From contig JACGXE010000002.1 in the NCBI GenBank assembly GCA_014138095.1, positions 620,001 through 684,000 on the forward strand: a stretch of 64,000 nucleotides of DNA, written 5' to 3'. The notes below the pieces were generated by a model, which had not been told where the DNA came from, did not search any database, and was given only the letters and a program-made list of their open reading frames with translations. A program made the translations under genes and the position numbers. This DNA comes from Ochrobactrum sp. RH2CCR150 (GTDB lineage Bacteria > Pseudomonadota > Alphaproteobacteria > Rhizobiales > Rhizobiaceae). How positions within the stretch are numbered: the stretch's first letter is position 1; each line of letters opens with the position of its first letter. Below, one piece after another: positions 26,265 to 36,185 of this stretch.

Positions 26265-27391
26265 AGCCCACGCGCGATTACCAGCCGCTGAACTTCGCTC
26301 GTGCCTTCATAAATCTGGCAAACGCGCACATCGCGATAGATGCGCTCAACGGGATAGTCGGCAAGGTAGCCATAGCCGCCGTGAATCTGGATTGCGGCGG
26401 AACAGACTTCCTCCGCCATTTCAGACGCCACAAGCTTGGCCATAGACGCTTCTGTCAGGCAAGGCTTGCCTGCCTCACGCAAGGCTGCGGCGTGCAGAAC
26501 CATCTGGCGCGCTGTTTCGATCTTCGTCGCCATATCGGCAAGGCGGAACGCAACGGCCTGATGCTCGGCAATCGGCTTGCCGAACGTGATGCGCTCTTTG
26601 GCATAGTCGCGGGCTGCTTCGAAAGCGGCACGCGCCATGCCGACGGCCTGTGCGGCGATGCCGATGCGCCCACCTTCAAGATTGGCAAGCGCAATTTTAT
26701 AGCCTTCGCCTTCCGCACCCAGCCTGTTTTCGACCGGCACGCGCATATTGGTGAAAGCCAGTGCGCAGGTGTCGGACGAATGCTGGCCGAGCTTGTGTTC
26801 GACCGTCATGACCTCATAGCCTGGCGTGTCGGTTGGCACGATAAAGGCTGAAATGCCCTTTTTGCCTGCCGCCGGGTCGGTAACCGCAAAAACAATCACC
26901 ACACTGCCGTTCTTGCCGGAGGTGATGAACTGTTTGGAGCCGTCGATCACATAATGATCGCCATCGAGCCGCGCGCGGGTTTTCAGGGCCGACGCATCGG
27001 ACCCGGCCTGCGGCTCCGTCAACGCAAAGCCGCCAATCCATTCACCCGATGCCATCTTGGGCAGAAAGCGACGCTTTTGATCTTCTGTGCCGAAACGCAG
27101 GATTGGCACGCAGCCAACGGAGGAATGCACGGAAACAATGGTCGAACAGGCGCCATCGCCAGCTGCGATTTCTTCCAGAGCCAGGGCATAGGCGACCATG
27201 CCGAGGTCCGAACCGCCCCATTCTTCCGGCACCAGCATGCCGAGAAAGCCAAGCTCGCCCATTTCGGTCAGTTCGGCACGCGGGAAGGCATGTTCCCGGT
27301 CACGCTTTGCTGCACCCGGCGCAAGACGCTCCTGTGCAAAATCGCGGACTGCGTCGCGGATCTGCTCCTGCGTATCGGTCAGAAGCATCAC
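26261..27391 (-). CDS. Acyl-CoA dehydrogenase
   Basis: This 376-residue FAD enzyme of the short/branched-chain acyl-CoA dehydrogenase family oxidises acyl-CoA to trans-2-enoyl-CoA. The signature blocks are [50 protein letters not shown] and, at the C terminus, the catalytic-base region ICQ-type [15 protein letters not shown] with Glu. It is the last gene of a four-gene operon with thiolase, SDR and acyl-CoA synthetase, and overlaps the thiolase stop by four bases. Confidence 0.95.
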   Translation of the reverse strand: MMLLTDTQEQIRDAVRDFAQERLAPGAAKRDREHAFPRAELTEMGELGFLGMLVPEEWGGSDLGMVAYALALEEIAAGDGACSTIVSVHSSVGCVPILRFGTEDQKRRFLPKMASGEWIGGFALTEPQAGSDASALKTRARLDGDHYVIDGSKQFITSGKNGSVVIVFAVTDPAAGKKGISAFIVPTDTPGYEVMTVEHKLGQHSSDTCALAFTNMRVPVENRLGAEGEGYKIALANLEGGRIGIAAQAVGMARAAFEAARDYAKERITFGKPIAEHQAVAFRLADMATKIETARQMVLHAAALREAGKPCLTEASMAKLVASEMAEEVCSAAIQIHGGYGYLADYPVERIYRDVRVCQIYEGTSEVQRLVIARGL

Positions 27392-28578
27392 ACGATCCTT
27401 TCAATGCCGATGGAGGTGGCTTCCCCGCCGCCAAGGCAGATGCCAGCAACGCCGCGCTTCAGACCATGCGTTTCCAGTGCGGCAAGCAGCGTCACCAGAA
27501 TGCGCGCGCCGGAAGCGCCGATGGGGTGGCCGAGCGCGCAAGCGCCGCCATGGATATTGACCTTGTCATGCGGCAGGTCGAGATCGCGCATGGCCGCCAT
27601 GGCAACAACCGCGAAAGCCTCGTTGATCTCGAACAGATCGACATCCTTGAGGTTCCAGCCGATTTTTTCCGAAAGCTTGTTGATTGCACCAATAGGCGCA
27701 GTGGCGAAAAGGTTTGGCTTGTCGGCATAGGTGGCATGGCCGACAAGCACAGCGCGCGGGGTCAGGCCGCGCTTCTCCGCTTCCGATGCGCGCATCAGTA
27801 CGAGAGCGGCAGCGCCATCGGAAATCGATGATGAATTGGCCGCCGTTACCGTGCCGCCATCGCGGAACGCGGGGCGCAGTGAGGGGATCTTGTCGAGCTT
27901 CGCCTTGCCGGGCTGTTCGTCAATTGAAACCTGAAGGTCGGCGCGGCCTGATTTCACGGTGACGGGGGTGATCTCTGCCGCAAACAGACCGTCTTTAATG
28001 GCCTTCTGGGCGCGAGTCAGCGAAGCGATGGCGAATTCGTCCTGCGCTTCACGAGTGAACTGATAGGCTTCTGCGCAATCTTCCGCAAAAGTACCCATCA
28101 GGCGACCCTTGTCATAGGCGTCCTCAAGCCCGTCGAGGAACATATGATCGAGTATCTGGCCGTGGCCCATGCGATAGCCGCCACGAGCCTTGGGCAGCAG
28201 GTATGGCGCATTGGTCATGCTTTCCATGCCGCCCGAAACGATCACATCTACTGAACCGGCCAGCAGAAGATCATGCGCCAGCATGGTGGCCTTCATGCCC
28301 GAACCGCACATTTTGTTGACGGTCGTGGCGCCGGTCGAAAGAGGCAGTCCGGCCTTGATCGAAGCCTGACGCGCCGGGGCTTGTCCCTGACCTGCTGGCA
28401 GGACACAGCCCATGAAAACTTCTTCGACGGCCTCCGGTGCAAGACCGGCACCGGCCAGCGCGCCGCTGATTGCAGCTGCGCCGAGATCGGTCGCCAGTGC
28501 GCCGGAAAAGTCGCCCTGAAAGCCGCCCATGGGCGTGCGGGTTGCACCGACAATGACAATAGGATCGCTGTTGGACAT
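27388..28578 (-). CDS. Acetyl-CoA C-acyltransferase (thiolase)
   Basis: This 396-residue thiolase cleaves 3-ketoacyl-CoA to acetyl- (or propionyl-) CoA. The nucleophile Cys is in [14 protein letters not shown], followed by [10 protein letters not shown], the His block [16 protein letters not shown] and the second Cys in [12 protein letters not shown]. The start at 28578 has GAGGAAC 4-5 bases upstream; the in-frame ATG at 28716 would extend it into the previous intergenic region. It forms a beta-oxidation operon with the flanking genes. Confidence 0.94.
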   Translation of the reverse strand: MSNSDPIVIVGATRTPMGGFQGDFSGALATDLGAAAISGALAGAGLAPEAVEEVFMGCVLPAGQGQAPARQASIKAGLPLSTGATTVNKMCGSGMKATMLAHDLLLAGSVDVIVSGGMESMTNAPYLLPKARGGYRMGHGQILDHMFLDGLEDAYDKGRLMGTFAEDCAEAYQFTREAQDEFAIASLTRAQKAIKDGLFAAEITPVTVKSGRADLQVSIDEQPGKAKLDKIPSLRPAFRDGGTVTAANSSSISDGAAALVLMRASEAEKRGLTPRAVLVGHATYADKPNLFATAPIGAINKLSEKIGWNLKDVDLFEINEAFAVVAMAAMRDLDLPHDKVNIHGGACALGHPIGASGARILVTLLAALETHGLKRGVAGICLGGGEATSIGIERIV

Positions 28579-28606
28579 GATCGTTCCTCGCTTCCTGATG
28601 ATTGGT

Positions 28607-29374
28607 TTACTTCGCAGCCATGCGCAGCGCACCGTCGAGACGGATGACTTCGCCGTTGAGCATCTGGTTTTCCGCAATGTGGCGCACGAGCGCTGCATAT
28701 TCAGCCGGGCGTCCAAGACGCGACGGGAACGGCACCGATGCGCCGAGCGCGTCCTGCACTTCCTGCGGCATGCCTGCCATCATCGGCGTCTCGAAGATGC
28801 CGGGCGCAATCGTCATGACGCGGATGCCATGGCGCGCCAGTTCACGCGCGACGGGCAAGGTCATGGCTGCAACGCCGCCTTTCGAGGCGGAATAGGCCGC
28901 TTGACCGATCTGGCCGTCAAAGGCGGCAACCGAGGCGGTGTTGATAATCAACCCGCGTTCGCCGCCGTCACCCGGCTCATTCTTCGCCATGGCTTCGGCT
29001 GCCAGTCGCAGCATGTTGAACGTGCCGATCAGATTGATCGAAATGGTGCGCGCAAAGCTGTCGAACTTGTGTGGACCTTCGCGACCCAGCACCTTTTCGC
29101 CTGGTGCAACGCCTGCACAATTGACGAGCGCATCGATGCGGCCAAAGGCTTTGAGCGCGGCCGTGATGGCTGCCTGTCCATCCGCTTCGCTCGTAACGTC
29201 GGTGCGCTGGAAAATAGCGGATGCGCCAAGCGCTTTCGCTGCCGCTTCACCCGCCGCAGCATTGACATCGAGAAGTGCGACCTTGCCGCCAGCTTCGACA
29301 ACCATCCTGGCCACAGCCGCGCCGAGGCCGGAACCTGCGCCGGTGATCAGAAATACCCGATCTTGAATCTGCAT
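28607..29374 (-). CDS. SDR, 3-hydroxyacyl-CoA dehydrogenase type-2-like
   Basis: This 255-residue short-chain dehydrogenase has [48 protein letters not shown] (catalytic Ser/Tyr/Lys) and [17 protein letters not shown]. These are the typical elements of the HSD17B10/type-2 3-hydroxyacyl-CoA dehydrogenases, which act on straight or 2-methyl-branched 3-hydroxyacyl-CoA with NAD. It fits the missing dehydrogenation step between acyl-CoA dehydrogenase and thiolase in the same operon. Confidence 0.93.
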   Translation of the reverse strand: MQIQDRVFLITGAGSGLGAAVARMVVEAGGKVALLDVNAAAGEAAAKALGASAIFQRTDVTSEADGQAAITAALKAFGRIDALVNCAGVAPGEKVLGREGPHKFDSFARTISINLIGTFNMLRLAAEAMAKNEPGDGGERGLIINTASVAAFDGQIGQAAYSASKGGVAAMTLPVARELARHGIRVMTIAPGIFETPMMAGMPQEVQDALGASVPFPSRLGRPAEYAALVRHIAENQMLNGEVIRLDGALRMAAK

Positions 29375-29383
29375 AATGTTACC

Positions 29384-31057
29384 TCAGGCTTTTGTCTGTT
29401 GCTGTTTGTCGATTTCCGCCTTGCGCAGCAGAAAGCGCTGGATTTTTCCGCTTGGCGTTTTCGGGAGTTCACTGACGAAATCGATCTCCCGCGGATAGGC
29501 ATGGGCGGAAAGCCGCTTCTTCACATGTTGCGCCAGCTCTTCGGCAAGCGCGGGCGTGCCTTCATGACCGGGTGCGAGAATGACGAATGCCTTGACGATT
29601 TCCGTACGCTGTGGATCGGGAACGCCGACGACTGCCGCCTCATTGACCGCCGGATGTTCGAGCAGGGCGCTTTCGACATCGAACGGTCCGATGCGATAAC
29701 CGGATGAGGTGATGACATCGTCAGCGCGGCCGATGAAGCTGACGGACCCGTCGTCTTCGAATTCCACCGTATCGCCGGTGCGATAATAGCCGCCCGCAAT
29801 GGCTGGTGTTTCCTGTTTGTAATAACCGGAGAACCAGAGCAGCGGTGATTTTGCGATATCGATAGAGAGGATACCCGGCTTGTTGGGGCCGAGTTCATTT
29901 CCGGCTTCATCCAGAACAGCGACGCGATAACCCGGCATGGCATAGCCCGCCGAACCCTGACGCACCGAATGTTCAAGGCCGTGATGGTTGTTGACTACCA
30001 TACCGAGTTCGGTCTGGCCGTAATGGTCATGGATCGGCGCGCCAAGATTGGCATCAAACCAGCGGATCACTTCCGGATTGAGCGGCTCGCCCGCGCTGGA
30101 AACAACACGCAGGCGCCCCTTGAGGCGTGCCGCTGCTTCCGGGCCTGCCGCCATCAGCAGGCGGAAAGCGGTTGGCGAACCGGCCAGACTGGTCACGCCC
30201 AGACGTTCGATGATGTCGTAGGTGCTTTCGGCGTTGAAGCCGCCTTCGTAAAGCGTGGTGGCAATGCCAAGTTGCAGCGGGCCGGTCACGGCATAGTAAA
30301 GCCCGTAAGCCCAGCCCGGATCGGCAATATTCCAGAAGATGTCGTCGGAACGCAGGCCCACGGCTTCGCGCATATAGGCGCCGAAAGCGAGCAGCGCGAA
30401 GAGCGGAACCGGCACGCCCTTTGGCAAGCCCGCCGTCCCGGAGGTCGACATCATCATGAACAGATCGTCGCCCTTGCGCATGACGGGCGGGCAATCGGTG
30501 GAGGCTGCAGCAAGGGCTGCGCGGAAATCGATATCACCGGCGGGTGCCGTCTCGCCGGGGGCGAGTATCGTTGCGACCTGCGGGCAGTTTTCGACTTCAT
30601 CCAGCTTGCTGCGATTGGCAAGATTGGTGACGACCAGTTTCGCGTCGCTTGTCTTGAGACGATGGTCGATCGCCTTGGGGCCGAAAGCGGTGAAGAGCGG
30701 CTGATAAACTGCGCCGATGCGCCATGCACCGAGAATTGTTGCAACCAGCTCCGGTGTACGATGCAGCAGCCCGGCAACGACATCACCAGCGCCGATACCT
30801 GCATCCTTCAGCACATTACCGACCTTTGCGGAGAGATCGCGCAGTTCTTCAAAGGAGAGTTCGGTCAGCTGGCCATCGGCGGAAATCGCGCGCAGCGCCA
30901 CCCGGTTCTCACCGACATAACGGTCGCAGCATTCAACGCAGCCATTGAGGCCGGTGTCGGGATTGCCCACGAGCTGTGTGATGGCTTGATCGAGTTCAAA
31001 CTTTGCCACGGCGTCATCATAACGCACATGCTGCGTGAAAGCAGACGCTTCAGTCAT
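29384..31057 (-). CDS. AMP-forming acyl-CoA synthetase
   Basis: This 557-residue adenylate-forming enzyme activates a carboxylic acid to its CoA thioester. The P-loop is MMSTSGTAGLPKGVPVP, the aromatic/adenylate region is HDHYGQTELGM, and the C-terminal hinge and catalytic Lys region is LPKTPSGKIQRFLLR. The start at 31057 has GGAGGAAT upstream; the ATG at 31153 lies in the divergent regulatory region. It is the first gene of the minus-strand operon and is read divergently from the AraC regulator. The substrate chain is not predictable; a short or branched acid is plausible given the partner enzymes. Confidence 0.93.
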   Translation of the reverse strand: MTEASAFTQHVRYDDAVAKFELDQAITQLVGNPDTGLNGCVECCDRYVGENRVALRAISADGQLTELSFEELRDLSAKVGNVLKDAGIGAGDVVAGLLHRTPELVATILGAWRIGAVYQPLFTAFGPKAIDHRLKTSDAKLVVTNLANRSKLDEVENCPQVATILAPGETAPAGDIDFRAALAAASTDCPPVMRKGDDLFMMMSTSGTAGLPKGVPVPLFALLAFGAYMREAVGLRSDDIFWNIADPGWAYGLYYAVTGPLQLGIATTLYEGGFNAESTYDIIERLGVTSLAGSPTAFRLLMAAGPEAAARLKGRLRVVSSAGEPLNPEVIRWFDANLGAPIHDHYGQTELGMVVNNHHGLEHSVRQGSAGYAMPGYRVAVLDEAGNELGPNKPGILSIDIAKSPLLWFSGYYKQETPAIAGGYYRTGDTVEFEDDGSVSFIGRADDVITSSGYRIGPFDVESALLEHPAVNEAAVVGVPDPQRTEIVKAFVILAPGHEGTPALAEELAQHVKKRLSAHAYPREIDFVSELPKTPSGKIQRFLLRKAEIDKQQQTKA

Positions 31058-31134
31058 TCCGGTATTCCTCCCAGACTTCTCACCGCAACTCCAACTCCTC
31101 TTGGAACGCTGCGATAGTGAGGTTAATCGCTCAA

Positions 31135-31150
31135 TCATTGCAAACAATGA
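31135..31150. promoter_or_regulatory. Palindrome in acyl-CoA operon/AraC divergent region
   Basis: TCATTG-CAAA-CAATGA is a perfect six-base-pair inverted repeat located between the acyl-CoA synthetase and the AraC start. It is a plausible regulator site but its owner is not proven. Confidence 0.4.
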
Positions 31151-31197
31151 CATTAGAGGTCTTAATTGATGATCGTTTTTGCAATATAGCTTAGTCC

Positions 31198-32190
31198 ATG
31201 GAACGCCATAATATCACGCCCGGCTTCGTTGAGGACGCTCTGGAAAGCGTGCGCCATCGGGGCATCGACACCGCGCCACTGATGGCCGCAGTCGGTTTGC
31301 CGGACAGGTTGACCGAGCCGGTCACGAATATCCAATATGGCCGCCTGTGGTGGCTGATCGCCGAAACCATCGATGATGAGTTTTTCGGTCTGGCAGCGCG
31401 CCCGATGCGGCCCGGCAGCTTCAATCTGCTCTGTCATGCCGTCCTGCATGCGGGCACACTGGAGCGCGCCTTGCGCCGTGCCTTGCAGTTCCTGAATGTC
31501 GTGCTGGACGATCCGCGTGGCGAATTGCGCATTCGCGACGGCATGGCGCATGTCGTGCTGACGGATGCGGGCCCGCCGCGCCCGGCCTTTGCTTATCGCG
31601 CTTACTGGCTCATCCTGATGGGTGTGGCTTGCTGGCTGGTGGGGCGACGCATCCCGTTGCGAACGCTCGATTTTGCTTGTCCCGCGCCAGAGGATCGGCA
31701 GGATTATCGAAAATTCTTCGGTGCGCCGGTGCTGTTTGATCAACCTGTAACTCGGCTGGTTTTCGATTCATCCTACCTTGCTCTGCCGATCATCCGCAGC
31801 GATGTGGCGCTGGAAAGTTTTCTGCGCGAGGCCCCGGCCAATATCCTGATCCGTTATCGTCACGACCACGATATATCCTCGCGGGTTCGGGCGCATCTGA
31901 GCCACGCTCCCGCGCAGGAATGGCCCTCGTTTGAGGATATAGCCATTCAGTTGAAAATGTCCGCGCCGACGCTGCGGCGCAGGCTGAAAGCCGAAGGACA
32001 GAGCTTTGGCACAATCAAGGACGAGTTACGCTTCAAAACGGCCCAACAGCTTTTGACCGAGGACAGGCTGACAGTGGCGGAAGTGGCTGCCGAACTCGGC
32101 TATAGCGAGCCCAGCGCATTCTACCGCGCCTTTCAGAAATGGATGGGACGCAGCCCCGGCACATTCCGGAAAATCGAGCCCTCCGAATGA
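31198..32190 (+). CDS. AraC-family regulator with an arabinose-binding-like N domain
   Basis: This 330-residue regulator carries an N-terminal domain of the type seen in OruR/ArgR-like AraC proteins (SFNLLCHAVLHAGTLERALRRAL) and a C-terminal double helix-turn-helix, with the first HTH around PSFEDIAIQLKMSAPTLRRRL and the second around VAEVAAELGYSEPSAFYRAFQKW. It is divergent from the fatty-acid degradation operon and separated by 140 bases, so it probably controls that operon. The inducer is unknown. Confidence 0.92.
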   Translation: MERHNITPGFVEDALESVRHRGIDTAPLMAAVGLPDRLTEPVTNIQYGRLWWLIAETIDDEFFGLAARPMRPGSFNLLCHAVLHAGTLERALRRALQFLNVVLDDPRGELRIRDGMAHVVLTDAGPPRPAFAYRAYWLILMGVACWLVGRRIPLRTLDFACPAPEDRQDYRKFFGAPVLFDQPVTRLVFDSSYLALPIIRSDVALESFLREAPANILIRYRHDHDISSRVRAHLSHAPAQEWPSFEDIAIQLKMSAPTLRRRLKAEGQSFGTIKDELRFKTAQQLLTEDRLTVAEVAAELGYSEPSAFYRAFQKWMGRSPGTFRKIEPSE

Positions 32191-32413
32191 GGACTGGCTG
32201 ATGCAGGCTGATCAGCATTAACTTTTTTGCGAGCTAGAGCGTTAATATCTGTACCCGGCGGTTCTCCGGTGTTAAAGCACCCGCGCAACAAGAACTGGCG
32301 GCCTCCCACCGCGCAAGCAGCTGACGTGCGTGAAAATATCGTATTGACGACAGATTTGGCTTCATTCATGTCGTAATCCGACCGTTTGCTGTTCCAGCCT
32401 GGAAACCCTGACA

Positions 32414-33652
32414 ATGACCGAACGTCTTTCTTTCGCCCGTGATCGCATCAATGTTCTTCTTCTCGAAGGCATCAACCCGACTGCCGTCGAATACTTCAAA
32501 TCATCCGGCTACACCAATGTCACGCACCTGCCCAAAGCGCTGGACAAAGCCGATCTGATCGAAGCGATTTCGCATGCGCATATTATCGGCATCCGCTCGC
32601 GCACGCAGCTGACCGAAGAGATTTTCGCTGCAGCGAACCGTCTGGTGGCTGTCGGCTGCTTTTCTGTCGGCACCAATCAGGTCGATCTGAAAGCTGCCCG
32701 CAAGCGCGGTATCCCGGTTTTCAATGCGCCGTTCTCCAACACGCGCTCCGTCGCTGAACTGGTGATCGGCGAGATCATCATGCTGATGCGTCGCATTTTC
32801 TCGCGTTCGGTATCGGCGCATGCCGGTGGCTGGGACAAGACGGCGACCGGCAGCCGCGAAGTGCGTGGCAAGACGCTCGGTATCATCGGTTATGGCAATA
32901 TCGGCTCGCAGGTTGGTAATCTGGCTGAAAGCCTCGGCATGACCGTTCGTTACTACGACACGTCAGACAAGCTGCAATATGGCAATGTGAAGCCAACGGC
33001 GAGCCTTGATGAGCTGCTGAAGATTTCCGATGTCGTCAGCCTGCATGTTCCGTCGAACAAGTCCACGTCCAAGCTGATTACCGAAGCCAAGTTGCGCAAG
33101 ATGAAGAAGGGCGCCTTCCTCATCAACAATGCGCGCGGCACGGTCGTCGATCTGGATGCGCTGGCCAAGGTTCTGCAGGAAGGTCACCTTGCCGGTGCAG
33201 CTATCGACGTGTTCCCGGTCGAGCCTGCTTCCAACAACGACAAGTTCGTTTCGCCAATTCAGGGTATCGAAAATGTCATTCTGACGCCACATATCGGCGG
33301 TTCGACGGAAGAAGCGCAAGAGCGCATCGGTATCGAAGTCACCCGCAAGCTGATCGAATATTCCGATGTCGGCTCGACGCTCGGCGCTGTAAACTTCCCG
33401 CAGGTTCAGCTGCCGCCACGTCCGACTGGCACGCGCTTCATGCATGTGCATGAAAATCGTCCGGGTATCCTCAATAGCCTGATGAACATTTTCTCCACGC
33501 ACGGCATCAACATCGCCAGCCAGTTTCTTCAGACGGACGGCGAAGTCGGTTACCTCGTTATGGAAGCTGACGGTGTGGGCGAAGCCAGCGATGACATCTT
33601 GAATGCCATGCGCGAAATCCCCGGCACGATCCGCGCACGCCTGCTGTACTAA
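32414..33652 (+). CDS. serA: D-3-phosphoglycerate dehydrogenase
   Basis: This 412-residue enzyme catalyses the first step of serine synthesis, oxidising 3-phosphoglycerate with NAD. The nucleotide fold is IGYGNIGSQVG; catalytic residues are in NNARGTVVD (Arg), the Glu in VEPASNND-type stretch and TPHIGGSTEEAQERIG (His). A C-terminal ACT domain begins near FMHVHENRPGILNSLM and ends the protein, giving the serine-feedback-sensitive short form found in E. coli rather than the longer mycobacterial form. The ATG follows a CCTGACA region with modest ribosome-binding potential. Confidence 0.96.
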   Translation: MTERLSFARDRINVLLLEGINPTAVEYFKSSGYTNVTHLPKALDKADLIEAISHAHIIGIRSRTQLTEEIFAAANRLVAVGCFSVGTNQVDLKAARKRGIPVFNAPFSNTRSVAELVIGEIIMLMRRIFSRSVSAHAGGWDKTATGSREVRGKTLGIIGYGNIGSQVGNLAESLGMTVRYYDTSDKLQYGNVKPTASLDELLKISDVVSLHVPSNKSTSKLITEAKLRKMKKGAFLINNARGTVVDLDALAKVLQEGHLAGAAIDVFPVEPASNNDKFVSPIQGIENVILTPHIGGSTEEAQERIGIEVTRKLIEYSDVGSTLGAVNFPQVQLPPRPTGTRFMHVHENRPGILNSLMNIFSTHGINIASQFLQTDGEVGYLVMEADGVGEASDDILNAMREIPGTIRARLLY

Positions 33653-33677
33653 CAGCCAAAACAGCTGTTTTAATTCT

Positions 33678-33705
33678 ATGACGGCGTACCCCGGTGCGCC
33701 GTCAT
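33678..33705 (+). terminator. Hairpin after serA
   Basis: ATGACGGCG and CGCCGTCAT make a nine-base-pair stem with a ten-base loop, followed by ATTCGTTTC rather than a clean U-run. A 14-base palindrome AAAACAGCTGTTTT lies just upstream (33658-33671). Confidence 0.6.
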
Positions 33706-33756
33706 ATTCGTTTCAAGAAACTGTTATATATGCCCGACAAATAAGGATTTTTCGGC

Positions 33757-34473
33757 ATGCAGTTCTTGAAGACATTTGAGCTTTTCCCTTTTCTCGACAC
33801 GGTTATCAGCCTGACGGCGGCATTTATTTTCGGCACGCTGATCGGTGCTGAACGTCAATATCGCCAGCGCACGGCTGGTCTGCGCACCAACGCTCTCGTG
33901 GCGCTTGGTGCTGCTGCCTTTGTCGATCTCGCAATGCGCATTGCCGGTGCGCCCGAGGCCACCCGTGTAATCTCTTACGTTGTTTCGGGCGTCGGCTTTC
34001 TGGGTGCGGGCGTCATCATGAAAGAGGGCATGAATGTGCGCGGCTTGAATACAGCCGCGACACTCTGGTGCTCGGCGGCTGTCGGTGCTTGCGCGGGAAC
34101 CGATATGGTTGCCGAGGCAGCGTTGCTGACGGCTTTCGTCCTGTTCGGCAACACGCTTCTGCGTCACCTCGTCAATCTCATCAACCGTATACCGATCAAT
34201 GAGCGCGCTTCGGAGCAGACTTATGAGGTGCGTGTCATCGCTTCGCACGAGGGGATGGAAGAAATACGCGAACTACTGGTCGAAAGGCTGGAAGATGCAA
34301 AATATCCCGTCAGCGACGTGGAGATAACTGATCGCAACGCAAAAACGGTTGAGATACTGGCGACATTGGTCAGCACTTCCATCGATCCGCATGAAATCGA
34401 GGCGGTGACTGCCTTGATGGAAAAGCAGAACGGCGTTTTCTATGCGGGCTGGGAAGGCAGTTCGAAGGACTGA
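33757..34473 (+). CDS. mgtC: MgtC/SapB family membrane protein
   Basis: This 238-residue inner-membrane protein has the MgtC domain: four or five helices with TLIGAERQYRQRTAGLRTNA, VSGVGFLGAGVIMKEG and GLNTAATLWCSAAVGACAG, which are the family signatures. The C-terminal part (about 150-230) resembles the cytoplasmic ACT-like domain of MgtC. MgtC acts as a virulence/Mg2+-stress protein in Salmonella and Brucella; it does not itself transport Mg2+. The ATG lies eight bases downstream of AAGGA. Confidence 0.92.
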   Translation: MQFLKTFELFPFLDTVISLTAAFIFGTLIGAERQYRQRTAGLRTNALVALGAAAFVDLAMRIAGAPEATRVISYVVSGVGFLGAGVIMKEGMNVRGLNTAATLWCSAAVGACAGTDMVAEAALLTAFVLFGNTLLRHLVNLINRIPINERASEQTYEVRVIASHEGMEEIRELLVERLEDAKYPVSDVEITDRNAKTVEILATLVSTSIDPHEIEAVTALMEKQNGVFYAGWEGSSKD

Positions 34474-34493
34474 CCGACGCCAAAGCTGTTCGA

Positions 34494-34922
34494 TTATCGG
34501 TCAATGCGCGTGGAAAGCACAATGGACGACATGGTGCGTTCCACGCCTTCCAGCGCGCCGATCCTGTCGAGAACTGCATCCAGTTCCTGAATGGACGGTG
34601 CTTCCACCACGACAATCATGTCGAAATGGCCGCTGACGGAATGCAGTGTCCGTACGGTCATCATGCCGCGTAGCGCGGTCTCGACCTTTGGAGCAAGTTT
34701 GGGCAGCGCCGTTACCAGCACATGGGCGCGCACGAGATCGCGCTCGAATTCCGGTGCGATTCGAACGGTATAGCCCTCGATGACGCCCTGCTTTTCCAGC
34801 TTTTCGATGCGGCTTTGCACGGTCGTTCGCGAGACGCCAAGACGTCTGGCAAGCTCGGCTGTGGAGGCTCGGGCGTTTTCACGGAGGAGAGCGATGAGAT
34901 TCAGGTCTGCATTTGTCGGCAT
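34494..34922 (-). CDS. Lrp/AsnC family transcriptional regulator
   Basis: This 142-residue regulator has an N-terminal HTH (STAELARRLGVSRTTVQSRI) and a C-terminal RAM/ACT-like effector domain (VRTLHSVSGHFDMIVVVEAPS). Its divergent neighbour is the saccharopine/lysine-dehydrogenase-like gene, so it probably senses an amino acid and controls that gene, as Lrp-type local regulators do. The intergenic space holds the inverted repeat listed separately. Confidence 0.93.
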   Translation of the reverse strand: MPTNADLNLIALLRENARASTAELARRLGVSRTTVQSRIEKLEKQGVIEGYTVRIAPEFERDLVRAHVLVTALPKLAPKVETALRGMMTVRTLHSVSGHFDMIVVVEAPSIQELDAVLDRIGALEGVERTMSSIVLSTRIDR

Positions 34923-34925
34923 AGT

Positions 34926-34952
34926 GCATAATTATTACGGCATAATGCGTAA
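34926..34952. promoter_or_regulatory. Inverted repeat in Lrp/lysine-dehydrogenase divergent region
   Basis: TTACG (34935-34939) and CGTAA (34948-34952) flank GCATAATG; a GCATAAT copy also occurs at 34926-34932. It sits immediately upstream of the Lrp start, a typical autoregulatory position. Confidence 0.45.
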
Positions 34953-35062
34953 ATAAACAACGTCATATCGTCGGTTCATACGCTTCTTTTTGCGCGAGAC
35001 TGTGCGATTCTTGTTCATCGAATTGCATTCCAGTGGAACCAGAAAGGCCAAGGGGAAAACAT

Positions 35063-36166
35063 ATGAAACAGATCGTTGTCGTCGGCGCAGGTAAAATCGG
35101 TGCAACCATTGCCGATCTTCTGGCTTCCACGGGCGAATATGACGTCACCGTCGTCGATCGTTCGCAGGCACAGCTCGATGCGCTGGAAGCCGGCGCTGCA
35201 GTCAAGACGCAGGCGCTCGACATCGAAGACGCCAAGGCGCTTGAAGCTGCCCTTACCGGCAAGTTTGCCGTGCTCAGTGCTGCTCCGTTCCATCTGACCA
35301 CCCGTATTGCTGAAGCTGCTGCCAAGGCAGGCGTTCACTATCTCGACCTGACCGAAGACGTTGCCAGCACGCGCCGCGTGAAGGAACTGGCCCAGGAAGC
35401 CAAGACGGCCTTCATCCCGCAGTGCGGCCTGGCCCCGGGCTTCATCTCCATCGTTGCCTATGATCTGGCCAAGCGTTTCGACAAGCTCGACAGCGTTCGC
35501 ATGCGCGTCGGCGCTCTGCCGCAGTATCCGTCCAATGCTCTCAACTATAACCTGACCTGGAGCACCGACGGCGTCATCAATGAATATATCGAGCCTTGCG
35601 AAGCCATCGTGAATGGCGAGCTGTCGGAAGTTCCGGCTCTGGAAGAGCGCGAAGAGTTCTCGCTCGACGGCGTGACCTATGAAGCGTTCAATACCTCAGG
35701 CGGTCTCGGCACTCTGTGCGAAACGCTTGAAGGCAAGGTGCGGACGCTTAACTACCGCACGATCCGCTATCCGGGCCACGTTGCGCTCATGAAGGCGCTT
35801 CTGAACGATCTCGGCCTGCGTCATCGCCGCGAAGTCCTCAAGGACATCTTCGAAAACGCGCTGCCGACCACGCTTCAGGACGTTGTCGTGATCTTTGTGA
35901 CCGTTTCCGGCACGAAGAATGGCCGTCTGGTTCAAGAAACCTACGCAAACAAGGTGTATGCTGCTCAGGTTGGCAAAATCGTCCGTTCCGGCATCCAGAT
36001 CACCACGGCTTCGGCCATTTGCGCGGTGCTCGACATGCTGGCCAAGGGCGATCTGCCGCAGAAAGGCTTCATTCGTCAGGAAGACATCACGCTGGAAGCA
36101 TTCCTAGCGAACCGCTTCGGTAAGGCCTACGCACAGGACGACCATTCCACGCGTCTGGTTGCCTGA
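35063..36166 (+). CDS. Saccharopine dehydrogenase-family oxidoreductase; possible L-lysine 6-dehydrogenase
   Basis: This 367-residue NAD(P) enzyme has a Rossmann start KQIVVVGAGKIGATIADLL, then HYLDLTEDVASTRRV and the C-terminal alpha-beta domain LGTLCETLEGKVRTLNYRTIRYPGHVALM (given as two parts: LGTLCETLEGK and VRTLNYRTIRYPGH). This is the saccharopine reductase-like architecture shared with L-lysine 6-dehydrogenase of Agrobacterium type and with carboxynorspermidine dehydrogenase. The length fits lysine dehydrogenase (about 370). The Lrp neighbour and the basic-amino-acid binding proteins that follow support an amino-acid substrate. The start at 35063 has AAGGGGA upstream. The name is inferred from context, not proven. 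Confidence 0.75.
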   Translation: MKQIVVVGAGKIGATIADLLASTGEYDVTVVDRSQAQLDALEAGAAVKTQALDIEDAKALEAALTGKFAVLSAAPFHLTTRIAEAAAKAGVHYLDLTEDVASTRRVKELAQEAKTAFIPQCGLAPGFISIVAYDLAKRFDKLDSVRMRVGALPQYPSNALNYNLTWSTDGVINEYIEPCEAIVNGELSEVPALEEREEFSLDGVTYEAFNTSGGLGTLCETLEGKVRTLNYRTIRYPGHVALMKALLNDLGLRHRREVLKDIFENALPTTLQDVVVIFVTVSGTKNGRLVQETYANKVYAAQVGKIVRSGIQITTASAICAVLDMLAKGDLPQKGFIRQEDITLEAFLANRFGKAYAQDDHSTRLVA

Positions 36167-36185
36167 TTTTATGGGCTGACAAATT

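Noticed and set aside
32191-32413. Serine-linked RNA leader before serA
   Set aside because: The 223-base region shows no stable structured element that I can match to a known leader motif.
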